Of a stretch of DNA of 64,000 bases, positions 10,696 to 23,500 are shown one piece after another; positions within the stretch are counted from its first letter, which is position 1; every line of letters starts with the position of its first letter. Below the pieces are notes generated by a model, which saw nothing but the letters and a program-made list of their open reading frames with translations, ran no database searches and had not been told where the DNA came from. This DNA is from Oscarella lobularis (Eukaryota; Porifera; Homoscleromorpha; Homosclerophorida; Oscarellidae): the NCBI RefSeq assembly GCF_947507565.1, contig NC_089188.1, positions 1,364,001 through 1,428,000 on the forward strand, in the 5' to 3' direction. Position numbers and translations under genes: made by a program.

Positions 10696-10744
10696 TGACG
10701 TCACAGAGCCCACCGTTTCTCGCGTACCCGTATTTCCGGTAGGC
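10696..10744. promoter_or_regulatory. NDUFA1/THAP divergent promoter: CRE plus ETS-like site
   Basis: A perfect palindromic TGACGTCA lies at 10696-10703. At 10726-10744 the minus strand reads GCCTACCGGAAATACGGGT, which contains an ETS/GABP-type ACCGGAAAT core and ATACGGG. CRE and GABP sites are typical of respiratory-chain gene promoters in other animals. The same 19-mer occurs upstream of DYNLT2B. Confidence 0.65.
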
Positions 10745-10765
10745 AAGGCGTAGGCAGGCGTAGGC

Positions 10766-10975
10766 ATGGTTCGATCATGTTGCGCGTTTGGATGTAGAGC
10801 ACGAGACTTGAAAGCTTCCGGCCTGAAGTTTTACAAGTTTCCGCGCGACCCAGAACGTCGTGCGAAGTGGATCGCGGCGATTCGTCGGAAAGATTTCAAG
10901 CCGTCGGAGCAGTCGGTGCTCTGCAGTCAGCATTTTGTTGGCGGTACGCTCTCCCTTGGTTCCAAAACATCCTAG
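10766..10975 (+). CDS. THAP-type zinc finger ORF, truncated
   Basis: 69 codons encoding a THAP DNA-binding domain. The C2CH ligands are in MVRSCCAFGC near the N-terminus and VLCSQHF near residue 55, with the conserved Pro in FYKFPRDP and a Trp in RAKWIAAI. The domain breaks off after HFVGG, before the family's AVPTIF box, and meets TAG at 10973-10975. It may continue through a GT at GGCG|GTACGC into an unrecognised exon, or be a broken gene. The stop overlaps the stop of the convergent SWIM ORF. THAP domains often derive from P-element-like transposases. Confidence 0.7.
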   Translation: MVRSCCAFGCRARDLKASGLKFYKFPRDPERRAKWIAAIRRKDFKPSEQSVLCSQHFVGGTLSLGSKTS

Positions 10976-11578
10976 AAGGCTGAGAAATCAGGTGGAAGAG
11001 AAGCATCACTCGTTACGAATGGATCGCTCATTCCTGGTGCCAAAGACAGGATGACTGGCTTTTTTTTCATCTGCGATAGAGCGGAAAACGCTCGCTTTTG
11101 CTCATCGCTATTTGGGGGCCAAATAGCCGTGACTTCCGTTGCCTGGCTTGTGGTAAAAATTTCACGCAGAGTGAGGTGGGGCAAGCTGCTCCCTCCACGA
11201 CTTCGCCCAATCCATTCGTTCTCTTTCGATGTGCACGCCGTATCGTCTGAGCATCGAACGGCAGTCTCAATCCAATGCAAAAGAGCCCCTACGTGCGAGC
11301 ACGTCTCGCCGAGACCAGCCATGCAGGTACAGTGACCGACTTCGACTGGCCCGTCTGAATGAACAATCACCCAGACGCGAAGTGGCTTCTTCGTCGTTGA
11401 GTAGCTGTGGTCAACTTTCGCGCCAAACACCACGTAGCTACCGTATATCTTCCATTCGACTTCTCTGACGCCGCCGCTCACGAACATCTGAAAACTCTGC
11501 ATGCTCTTATAATTTTTCACTTCCTCTAGCGTAACGAAGCTCGCTGTGTACAAAAGGTAAGTCACAACGTCGGCGTAA
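10972..11578 (-). CDS. SWIM zinc-finger protein, orphan 3' exon
   Basis: One exon from an acceptor at 11579-11580 (CCTTTTAG) to the TAG at 10972-10974, about 200 residues. It starts Y-A-D-V-V-T-Y-L-L-Y and contains NYKSMQSFQMFVSGGV, then the SWIM motif HCTCMAGLGETCSHVGALLHWIE-type (C-x-C...C-x-H), and ends with KPVILSLAPGMSDPFV. This arrangement is known from invertebrate THAP/SWIM/YqaJ-type proteins of likely transposon origin (family recollection). No upstream exons are visible: the intron is a 17 kb satellite, and beyond it lies DYNLT2B. It is probably a gene fragment or a gene cut by array expansion. Confidence 0.65.
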
Positions 11579-11596
11579 CTAAAAGGATGTCATTAG

Positions 11597-14500
11597 GGGC
11601 CTAAACTTTGATTCTAAGGACCTAAGTATCAAATTGAGGGCCTAAACTTTGATTCTAAGAAGGAAAAATTAAATTGAGGGCCTAAACTTTGATTCTAAGA
11701 GCCTAAATATAAAATTGATCTCCTAAACTTTGATTCTAAGGGCCTAAATATCAAATTGAGGGCCTAAACTTTGATTCTAAAGGCCTAAATATTAAATTGA
11801 GGGCCTAAACTTTGATTCTAAGGGCCTAAATATTAAATTTAAGGCCTAAACTTTGATTCTATGGGCCTAAATATTAAATTGAGGGCCTAAACTTTGATTC
11901 TAAAGGCCTAAATATTAAATTGAGGAGCTAAACTTTGATTCTAAAGGCCTAAATATTAAATTAAGGGCCTAAACTTTGATTCTAAAGGCGTAAAAATTAA
12001 ATTGAGGGCCTAAACTTTGATTCTAAGAGCCTAAATATAAAATTTAGAGCCTAAACTTTGATTCTAAGGGCCTAAGTATCAAATTGAGGGCCTAAACTAT
12101 GATTCTAAGGGCCTAAATATTAAATTGAGGGCCTAAACTTTGATTCTAAGGGCCTAAGTATCAAATTGAGGGCCTAAACTTTGATTCTAAGAGCCTAAAT
12201 ATAAAATTGATCTCCTAAACTTTGATTCTAAGGGCCTAAATATCAAATTGAGGGCCTAAACTTTGATTCTAAAGACCTAAATATTAAATTGAGGGCCTAA
12301 ACTTTGACTCTAAGAGTCTAAATATTAAATTTAGGGCCTAAACTTTGATTCTATGGGCCTAAATATTAAATTGAGGGCCTAAACTTTGATTATAAAAGCT
12401 TAAATATTAAATTGAGGGCCTAAACTTTGATTCTGAAGTCCTAAATATTAAATTAGGGGCCTAAACTTTGATTCTAAGGGCGTAAAAATTAAATTGAGGG
12501 CCTAAACTTTAATTCTAAGAGCCTAAATATAAAATTGAGGTCCTAAACTTTGATTGTAAGGGCCTAAATAACAAATTTAGGACCTAAACTTTGATTCTAA
12601 GGGCCTAAGTATCAAATTGAGGGCCTAAACTTTGATTCTATGGGCCTAAATATTAAATTGAGGGCCTAAACTTTGATTCTAAAGGCCTAAATATTAAATT
12701 GAGGGCCTAAACTTTGATTCTAAGGGCGTAAGTATCAAATTGAGGACCTAAACTTTGATTCTAAAGGCCTAAATATTAAATTGAGGGCCTAAACTTTGAT
12801 TCTAAGAACCTAAGTATCAAATTGAGGGCCTAAACTTTGATTCTAAAGGCCTAAATATTAAATTGAGGGCCTAAACTTTGATTCTAGAGGCCTAAATATT
12901 AAATTGAGGGCCTAAACTTTGATTCTAAGGGCCTAAATATTAAATTGAGAGCCTAAACTTTGATTCTAAGGGCCTAGATATTAAATTGAAAGCCTAAACT
13001 TTGATTCTAAAGGCCTAAATATTAAATTGAGGGCCTAAACTTTGATTCTATAGGCCTAAATATTAAATTGAGGGCCTAAACTTTGATTCCAAAGGCCTAA
13101 ATATTAAATTGAGAGCCTAAACTTTGATTCCAAAGGCCTAAATATCAAAATGAGGGCCTAAACTTTGATTCTAAGAGACTAAATATTAAATTGAGGGCCT
13201 AAACTTTGATTCTAAAAGCCTAAATATTAAATTGAGGGCCTAAACTTTGATTCTAAGGGCCTAAGTATCAAATTGAGGGCCTAAACTTTGATTCTAAAGG
13301 CCTAAATATTAAATAAAGGGCCTAAACTTTGATTCTAAGGGCGTAAAAATTAAATTGAGGGCCTAAACTTTGATTCTAAGAGCCTAAATATAAAATTTAG
13401 GGCCTAAACTTTGATTCTAAGGACCTAAGTATCAAATTGAGGGCCTAAACTTTGATTCTATGAGCCTAAATATTAAATTAAGAGCCTAAACTTTGATTCT
13501 AAAGGCGTAAAAATTAAATTGAGGGCCTAAACTTTGATTCTAAGAGCCTAAATATAAAATTTAGAGCCTAAACTTTGATTCTAAGGACCTAAGTATCAAA
13601 TTGAGGGCCTAAACTATGATTCTAAGGGCCTAAATATTAAATTGAGGGCCTAAACTTTGATTCTAAGGGCCTAAGTATCAAATTGAGGGCCTAAACTTTG
13701 ATTCTAAGAGCCTAAATATAAAATTGATCTCCTAAACTTTGATTCTAAGGGCCTAAATATCAAATTGAGGGCCTAAACTTTGATTCTAAAGACCTAAATA
13801 TTAAATTGAGGGCCTAAACTTTGACTCTAAGAGTCTAAATATTAAATTTAGGGCCTAAACTTTGATTCTATGGGCCTAAATATTAAATTGAGGGCCTAAA
13901 CTTTGATTATAAAAGCTTAAATATTAAATTGAGGGCCTAAACTTTGATTCTAAAGTCCTAAATATTAAATTAGGGGCCTAAACTTTGATTCTAACGGCGT
14001 AAAAATTAAATTGAGGGCCTAAACTTTAATTCTAAGAGCCTAAATATAAAATTGAGGTCCTAAACTTTGATTGTAAGGGCCTAAATAACAAATTTAGGAC
14101 CTAAACTTTGATTCTAAGGGCCTAAGTATCAAATTGAGGGCCTAAACTTTAATTCTATGGGCCTAAATATTAAATTGAGGGCCTAAACTTTGATTCTAAA
14201 GGACTAAATATTAAATTGAGGGCCTAAACTTTGATTCTAAGGGCGTAAGTATCAAATTGAGGGCCTAAACTTTGATTCTAAAGGCCTAAATATTAAATTG
14301 AGGGCCTAAACTTTGATTCTAAGAACCTAAGTATCAAATTGAGGGCCTAAACTTTGATTCTAAAGGCCTAAATATTAAATTGAGGGCCTAAACTTTGATT
14401 CTATAGGCCTAAATATTAAATTGAGAACCTAAACTTTGATTCTAAGGGCCTAAATATTAAATTGAGAGCCTAAACTTTGATTCTAAGGGCCTAGATATTA

Positions 14501-17500
14501 AATTGAGGGCCTAAACTTTGATTCTAAAGGCCTAAATATTAAATTGAGGGCCTAAACTTTGATTCCAAAAGCCTAAATATCAAATTGAGGGCCTAAACTT
14601 TGATTCTAAAAGCCTAAATATTAAATTGAGGGCCTAAACTTTGATTCTAAAGGCCTAAATATTAAATTGAGGGCCTAAACTTTGATTCTAAGGGCCTAAG
14701 TATCAAATTGAGGGCCTAAACTTTGATTCTAAAGGCCTAAATATTAAATTAAGGGCCTAAACTTTGATTCTAAGGGACTAAATATTAAATTGAGAGCCTA
14801 AACTTTGATTCTAAGGGTCTAAATATTAAATTGAGAGCCTAAACTTTGATTCTAAAGGCGTAAAAATTAAATTGAGGACCTAAACTTTGATTCTAAGGGC
14901 CTAAATATTAAATTGAGGGCCTAAACTTTGATTCTAAGGGCCTAAATATTAAATTGAGGGCCTAAACTTTGATTCTAAGGGCCTAAATATCAAATTGAGG
15001 GCCTAAACTTTGATTCTAAAGACCTAAATATTAAATTGAGGGCCTAAACTTTGACTCTAAGAGTCTAAATATTAAATTTAGGGCCTAAACTTTGATTCTA
15101 TGGGCCTAAATATTAAATTGAGGGCCTAAACTTTGATTATAAAAGCTTAAATATTAAATTGAGGGCCTAAACTTTGATTCTAAAGTCCTAAATATTAAAT
15201 TAGGGGCCTAAACTTTGATTCTAACGGCGTAAAAATTAAATTGAGGGCCTAAACTTTAATTCTAAGAGCCTAAATATAAAATTGAGGTCCTAAACTTTGA
15301 TTGTAAGGGCCTAAATAACAAATTTAGGACCTAAACTTTGATTCTAAGGGCCTAAGTATCAAATTGAGGGCCTAAACTTTAATTCTATGGGCCTAAATAT
15401 TAAATTGAGGGCCTAAACTTTGATTCTAAAGGACTAAATATTAAATTGAGGGCCTAAACTTTGATTCTAAGGGCGTAAGTATCAAATTGAGGGCCTAAAC
15501 TTTGATTCTAAAGGCCTAAATATTAAATTGAGGGCCTAAACTTTGATTCTAAGAACCTAAGTATCAAATTGAGGGCCTAAACTTTGATTCTAAAGGCCTA
15601 AATATTAAATTGAGGGCCTAAACTTTGATTCTATAGGCCTAAATATTAAATTGAGAACCTAAACTTTGATTCTAAGGGCCTAAATATTAAATTGAGAGCC
15701 TAAACTTTGATTCTAAGGGCCTAGATATTAAATTGAGGGCCTAAACTTTGATTCTAAAGGCCTAAATATTAAATTGAGGGCCTAAACTTTGATTCCAAAA
15801 GCCTGAATATCAAATTGAGGGCCTAAACTTTGATTCTAAAAGCCTAAATATTAAATTGAGGGCCTAAACTTTGATTCTAAAGGCCTAAATATTAAATTGA
15901 GGGCCTAAACTTTGATTCTAAGGGCCTAAGTATCAAATTGAGGGCCTAAACTTTGATTCTAAAGGCCTAAATATTAAATTAAGGGCCTAAACTTTGATTC
16001 TAAGGGACTAAATATTAAATTGAGAGCCTAAACTTTGATTCTAAGGGTCTAAATATTAAATTGAGAGCCTAAACTTTGATTCTAAAGGCGTAAAAATTAA
16101 ATTGAGGACCTAAACTTTGATTCTAAGGGCCTAAATATTAAATTGAGGGCCTAAACTTTGATTCTAAGGGACTAAGTATCAATTTGATTTTTCACTTCCT
16201 CTAGCGTAACGAAGCTCGCTGTGTACAAAAGGTAAGTCACAACGTCGGCGTAACTAAAAGGATGTCATTAGGGGCCTAAACTTTGATTCTAAGGACCTAA
16301 GTATCAAATTGAGGGCCTAAACTTTGATTCTAAGAAGGAAAAATTAAATTGAGGGCCTAAACTTTGATTCTAAGAGCCTAAATATAAAATTGATCTTTCA
16401 AACTTTGATTCTAAGGGCCTAAATATCAAATTGAGGGCCTAAACTTTGATTCTAAAGGCCTAAATATTAAATTGAGGGCCTAAACTTTGATTCTAAGGGC
16501 CTAAATATTAAATTTAAGGCCTAAACTTTGATTCTATGGGCCTAAATATTAAATTGAGGGCCTAAACTTTGATTCTAAAGGCCTAAATATTAAATTGAGG
16601 AGCTAAACTTTGATTCTAAAGGCCTAAATATTAAATTAAGGGCCTAAACTTTGATTCTAAAGGCGTAAAAATTAAATTGAGGGCCTAAACTTTGATTCTA
16701 AGAGCCTAAATATAAAATTTAGAGCCTAAACTTTGATTCTAAGGGCCTAAGTATCAAATTGAGGGCCTAAACTATGATTCTAAGGGCCTAAATATTAAAT
16801 TGAGGGCCTAAACTTTGATTCTAAGGGCCTAAGTATCAAATTGAGGGCCTAAACTTTGATTCTAAGAGCCTAAATATAAAATTGATCTCCTAAACTTTGA
16901 TTCTAAGGGCCTAAATATCAAATTGAGGGCCTAAACTTTGATTCTAAAGACCTAAATATTAAATTGAGGGCCTAAACTTTGACTCTAAGAGTCTAAATAT
17001 TAAATTTAGGGCCTAAACTTTGATTCTATGGGCCTAAATATTAAATTGAGGGCCTAAACTTTGATTCTAAGGGCCTAAGTATCAAATTGAGGGCCTAAAC
17101 TTTGATTCTAAAGGCCTAAATATTAAATAAAGGGCCTAAACTTTGATTCTAAGGGCGTAAAAATTAAATTGAGGGCCTAAACTTTGATTCTAAGAGCCTA
17201 AATATAAAATTTAGGGCCTAAACTTTGATTCTAAGGACCTAAGTATCAAATTGAGGGCCTAAACTTTGATTCTATGGGCCTAAATATTAAATTAAGGGCC
17301 TAAACTTTGATTCTAAAAGCCTAAATATTAAATTGAGGGCCTAAACTTTGATTCTAAGGGCCTAAGTATCAAATTGAGGGCCTAAACTTTGATTCTAAAG
17401 GCCTAAATATTAAATTAAGGGCCTAAACTTTGATTCTAAGAGCGTAAAAATTAAATTGAGGGCCTAAACTTTGATTCTAAGAGCCTAAATATAAAATTTA

Positions 17501-20500
17501 GGGCCTAAACTTTGATTCTAAGGACCTAAGTATCAAATTGAGGGCCTAAACTTTGATTCTATGGGCCTAAATATTAAATTGAGGGCCTAAACTTTGATTC
17601 TAAAGGACTAAATATTAAATTGAGGGCCTAAACTTTGATTCTAAGGGCGTAAGTATCAAATTGAGGGCCTAAACTTTGATTCTAAAAGCCTAAATATTAA
17701 ATTGAGGGCCTAAACTTTGATTCTAAGAACCTAAGTATCAAATTGAGGGCCTAAACTTTGATTCTAAGGGCCTAAATATTAAATTGAGAGCCTAAACTTT
17801 GATTCTGAGGGCCTAGATATTAAATCTAGGGCCTAAACTTTGATTCTAAAGGCCTAAATATTAAATTGAGGGCCTAAACTTTGATTCTATAGGCCTAAAT
17901 ATTAAATTGAGGGCCTAAACTTTGATTCCAAAGGCCTAAATATTAAATTGAGGGCCTAAACTTTGATTCCAAAGGCCTAATTATCAAAATGAGGGCCTAA
18001 ACTTTGATTCTAAGAGACTAAATATTAAATTGAAGGCCTAAACTTTGATTCTAAAAGCCTAAATATTAAATTGAGGGCCTAAACTTTGATTCTAAGGGCC
18101 TAAGTATCAAATTGAGGGCCTAAACTTTGATTCTAAAGGCCTAAATATTAAATTAAGGGCCTAAACTTTGATTCTAAAGGCGTAAAAATTAAATTGAGGG
18201 ACTAAACTTTGATTCTAAAGGCCTAAAAATTAAATTGAGAGCCTAAACTTTGATTCTAAAGGCGTAAAAATTAAATTGAGGGCCTAAACTATGATTCTAA
18301 GGGCCTAAATATTAAATTGAGGGCCTAAACTTTGATTCTAAGGGACTAAGTGTCAAATTGAGAGCCTAAACTTTGATTCTATGGGCCTAAGTATCAAATT
18401 GAGGGCCCAAACTTTGATTCTAAAGACCTAAATATCAAATTGAGGGCCTAAACTATGATTCTAAGAGCCTATATATTAAATTGAAGGCCTAAACTATGAT
18501 TCTAAGGGCCTAAATATTAAATTGAGGGCCTAAATTTTGATTCTAAGAGCCTAAATATTAAATTGAGGGCCTAAACTTTGATTCTATGGGCCTAAATATT
18601 AAATTGAGAGCCTAAACTTTGATTCTAAGAGCCTAGATATTAAATTGAGGGCCAAAACTTTGATTCTAAGGGCCTAAATATTAAATTGAGAGCCTAAACT
18701 TTAATTCTAAGGGCCTAAATATTAAATTGAGGGCCTAAACTTTGATGCTAAGGGCCTAAGTATCAAATTGAGGGCCTAAACTTTGATTCTAAGGACCTAA
18801 GTATCAAATTGAGGGCCTAAACTTTGATTCTATAGGCCTAAATATTAAATTGAGAGCCTAAACTTTAATTCTAAGGGCCTAAATATTAAATTGAGGGCCT
18901 AAACTTTGATGCTAAGGGCCTAAGTATCAAATTGAGGGCCTAAACTTTGATTCTAAGGACCTAAGTATCAAATTGAGGGCCTAAACTTTGATTCTATAGG
19001 CCTAATTATTAAATTGAGGGCCTAAACTTTGATTCTAAGGGCCTAAATATTAAATTGAGGGCCTAAACTTTGATTCTAAGGGCCTAGATATTAAACTGAG
19101 GTCTTAAACTTTGATTCTAAGGGACTAAATATCAAATTTAGGGCCTAAACTTTGATTCTAAGGGCCTAAGTATCAAATTGAGGGCCTAAACTTTGATTCT
19201 AAGGGCCTAAGTATCAAATTGAGGGCCCAAACTTTGATTCTAAAGGCCTAAATATTAAATTGAGGGCCTAAACTTTGATTCTAAGGGCCTAAGTATCAAA
19301 TTGAGGGCCTAAACTTTGATTCTAAAGGCCTAAATATTAAATTGAGGGCCTAAACTTTGATTCTATAGGCCTAAATATTAAATTGAGAACCTAAACTTTG
19401 ATTCTAAGGGCCTAAATATTAAATTGAGAGCCTAAACTTTGATTCTAAGGGCCTAGATATTAAATTGAGGGCCTAAACTTTGATTCTAAAGGCCTAAATA
19501 TTAAATTAGGGGCCTAAACTTTGATTCTAAGGGCGTAAAAATTAAATTGAGGGCCTAAACTTTGATTCTAAGAGCCTAAATATAAAATTTAGGGCCTAAA
19601 CTTTGATTCTAAGGGCCTAAGTATCAAATTGAGGGCCTAAACTTTGATTCTATGGGCCTAAATATTAAATTGAGGGCCTAAACTTTGATTCTAAAGGCCT
19701 AAATATTAAATTGAGGGCCTAAACTTTGATTCTAAGGGCGTAAGTATCAAATTGAGGGCCTAAACTTTGATTCTAAGGGCCTAAGTATCAAATTGAGGGC
19801 CCAAACTTTGATTCTAAAGGCCTAAATATTAAATTGAGGGCCTGAACTTTGATTCTAAGGGTCTAAATATTAAATTGAGGGCCTAAACTTTGATTCTATA
19901 GGCTTAAATATTAAATTAAGGGCCTAAACTATGATTCCAAAGGCCTAAATATTAAATTGAGGGCCTAAACTTTGATTCCAAATGCCTAAATATCAAATTG
20001 AGGACCTAAACTTTGATTCTAAGGGACTAAATATCAAATTGAGGGCCTAAAGTTTGATTCTAAGGGCCTAAATATTAAATTGAGGGCCTAAACTTTGATT
20101 CTATAGGCCTAAATATTAAAGTGAGGGGCTAAACTTTGATTCTAAAGTGCTAAATATTAAATTAGGAGCCTAAACTTTGATTCTAAAGGCGTAAAAATTG
20201 AATTGAGGGCATAAACTTTGATTCTAAGAACCTAAATATAAAACTGAGGGCATAAACTTTGATTCTATGGGCCTAAATATCAAATTTAGGGCCTAAACTT
20301 TGATTCTAAGAGCCTAAGTATTAAATTGAGGGCCTAAACTTTGATTCCAAACGCCTAAATAGTAAATTGAGAGCCTAAACTTTGATTCCAAAGGCCTAAA
20401 TATCAAATTGAGGGCCTAAACTTTGATTCCAAAGGCCTAAATATCAAATTGAGGGCCTAAACTTTGATTCTAAGGGCCTAAATATTAAATTGAGGGCCTA

Positions 20501-23500
20501 AACTTTGATTCTAAACACCTAAATATTAAATTGAGGTCCTAAACTTTGATTCTAAGGGACTAAATATCAAATTTAGGGCCTAAACTTTGATAATAAGGGC
20601 CTAAGTATCAAATTGAGAACCTAAACTTTGATTCTAAGAACCTAAGTATCAAATTGAGGGCCTAAACTTTGATTCTAAAGGCCTAAATATTAAATTGAGG
20701 GCCAAAACTTTGATTCTAAAGGCCTAAATATTAAATTGAGGGCCTAAACTTTGATTCTAAACGCCTAAATATTAAATTGAGGGCCTAAACTTTGATTCTA
20801 TGGGCCTAAGTATCAAATTGAGGGCCCAAACTTTGATTCTAAAGACCTAAATATCAAATTGAGGGCCTAAACTTTGATTCTATGGGCCTAAATATTAAAT
20901 TGAGGGCCTAAACTTTGATTCTAAAGGCCTAAATATTAAATTGAGAGCCTAAATTTTGATTCTAAGGGCGTAAAAATTAAATTGAGGGCCTAAACTATGA
21001 TTCTAAGGGCCTAAATATCAAATTGAGGGCCTAAACTTTGATTCTAAGGGACTAAGTATAAAATTGAGGGCCTAAACTTTGATTCTATGGGCCTAAGTAT
21101 CAAATTGAGGGCCCAAACTTTGATTCTAAAGACCTAAATATCAAATTGAGAACCTAAACTATGATTCTAAGAGCCTATATATTAAATTGAAGGCCTAAAC
21201 AATGATTCTAAGGACCTAAATATTAAATTGAGGGCCTAAATTTTGATTCTAAGAGCCTAAATATTAAATTGAGGGCCTAAACTTTGATTCTAAGGAACTA
21301 AATATTAAATTGAGAGCCTAAACTTTGATTCTAAGGGTCTAAATATTAAATTGAGGGCCTAAACTTTGATTCTATAGGCTTAAATATTAAATTGAGGGCC
21401 TAAACTTTGATTCCAAAGGCCTAAATATTAAATTGAGGGCCTAAACTTTGATTCCAAATGCCTAAATATCAAATTGAGGACCTAAACTTTGATTCCAAAG
21501 GCCTAAGTATTAAATTGAGAGCCTAAACTTTGATTCTAAAGGCCTAAATATTAAATTGAGGGCCTAAACTTTGATTCTAAAGGCCTAAATATTAAATTGA
21601 GGGCCTAAACTTTGATTCTAAGGGCCTAAGTATCAAATTGAGGGCCTAAACTTTGATTCTAAAGGCCTAAATATTAAATTGAGGGCCTAAACTTTGATTC
21701 TATAGGCCTAAATATTAAATTGAGGGCCTAAACTTTGATTCTAAACGCCTAAATATTAAATTGAGGGCCTAAACTTTGATTCTAAGGGACTAGATATTAA
21801 ATTGAGGGCCTAAACTTTGATTCTAAAGGCCTAAATATTAAATTGAGGGCCTAAACTTTGATTCTATAGGCCTAAATATTAAATTGAGGGCCTAAACTTT
21901 GATTCCAAAGACCTAAATATTAAATTGAGGGCCTAAACTTTGATTCCAAAAGCCTAAATATCAAAATGAGGGCCTAAACTTTGATTCTAAGAGACTAAAT
22001 ATTAAATTGAGGGCCTAAACTTTGATTCTAAAAGCCTAAATATTAAATTGAGGGCCTAAACTTTGATTCCAAATGCCTAAATATCAAATTGAGGGCCTAA
22101 ACTAGGATTCTAAGGGCCTAAATATTTAATTGAGGGCCTAAACTTTGATTCTAAGGGACTAAGTATCAAATTGAGGGCCTAAACTTTGATTCTATGGGCC
22201 TAAGTATCAAATTGAGGGCCCAAACTTTGATTCTAAAGGCCTAAATATCAAATTGAGGGCCTAAACTATGATTCTAAGAGCCTATATATTAAATTGAGGA
22301 CCTAAACTATGATTCTAAAGGCCTAAATATTAAATTGAGGGCCTAAATTTTGATTCTAAAGGCCTAAATATTAAATTGAGGGCCTAAACTTTGATTCTAA
22401 GAGACTAAATATTAAATTGAGAGCCTAAACTTTGATTCTAAGGGTCTAAATATTAAATTGAGAGCCTAAACTTTGATTCTAAGGGCGTAAAAATTAAATT
22501 GAGGGCTTAAACTATGATTCTAAGGGCCTAAATATCAAATTGAGGGCCTAAACTTTGATTCTAAGGGACTAAGTATAAAATTGAGGGCCTAAATTTTGAT
22601 TCTAAGGGCCTAAGTATCAAATTGAGGGCCTAAACTTTGATTCTATGGGCCTAAATATTAAATTGAGGGCCTAAACTTTGATTCTAAAGGCCTAAATATT
22701 AAATTGAGAGCCTAAACTTTGATTCTAAGGGCGTAAAAATTAAATTGAGGGCCTAAACTATGATTCAAAGGGCCTAAATATCAAATTGAGGGCCTAAACT
22801 TTGATTCTAAGGGACTAAGTATAAAATTGAGGGCCTAAACTTTGATTCTATGGGCCTAAGTATCAAATTGAGGGCCCAAACTTTGATTCTAAAGACCTAA
22901 ATATCAAATTGAGAACCTAAACTATGATTCTAAGAGCCTATATATTAAATTGAAGGCCTAAACTATGATTCTAAGGACCTAAATATTAAATTGAGGGCCT
23001 AAATTTTGATTCTAAGAGCCTAAATATTAAATTGAGGGCCTAAACTTTGATTCTAAGGAACTAAATATTAAATTGAGAGCCTAAACTTTGATTCTAAGGG
23101 TCTAAATATTAAATTGAGGGCCTAAACTTTGATTCTATAGGCTTAAATATTAAATTGAGGGCCTAAACTTTGATTCCAAAGGCCTAAATATTAAATTGAG
23201 GGCCTAAACTTTGATTCCAAATGCCTAAATATCAAATTGAGGACCTAAACTTTGATTCCAAAGGCCTAAGTATTAAATTGAGAGCCTAAACTTTGATTCT
23301 AAAGGCCTAAATATTAAATTGAGGGCCTAAACTTTGATTCTAAAGGCCTAAATATTAAATTGAGGGCCTAAACTTTGATTCTAAGGGCCTAAGTATCAAA
23401 TTGAGGGCCTAAACTTTGATTCTAAAGGCCTAAATATTAAATTAAGGGCCTAAACTTTGATTCTAAGAGCGTAAAAATTAAATTGAGGGCCTAAACTTTG

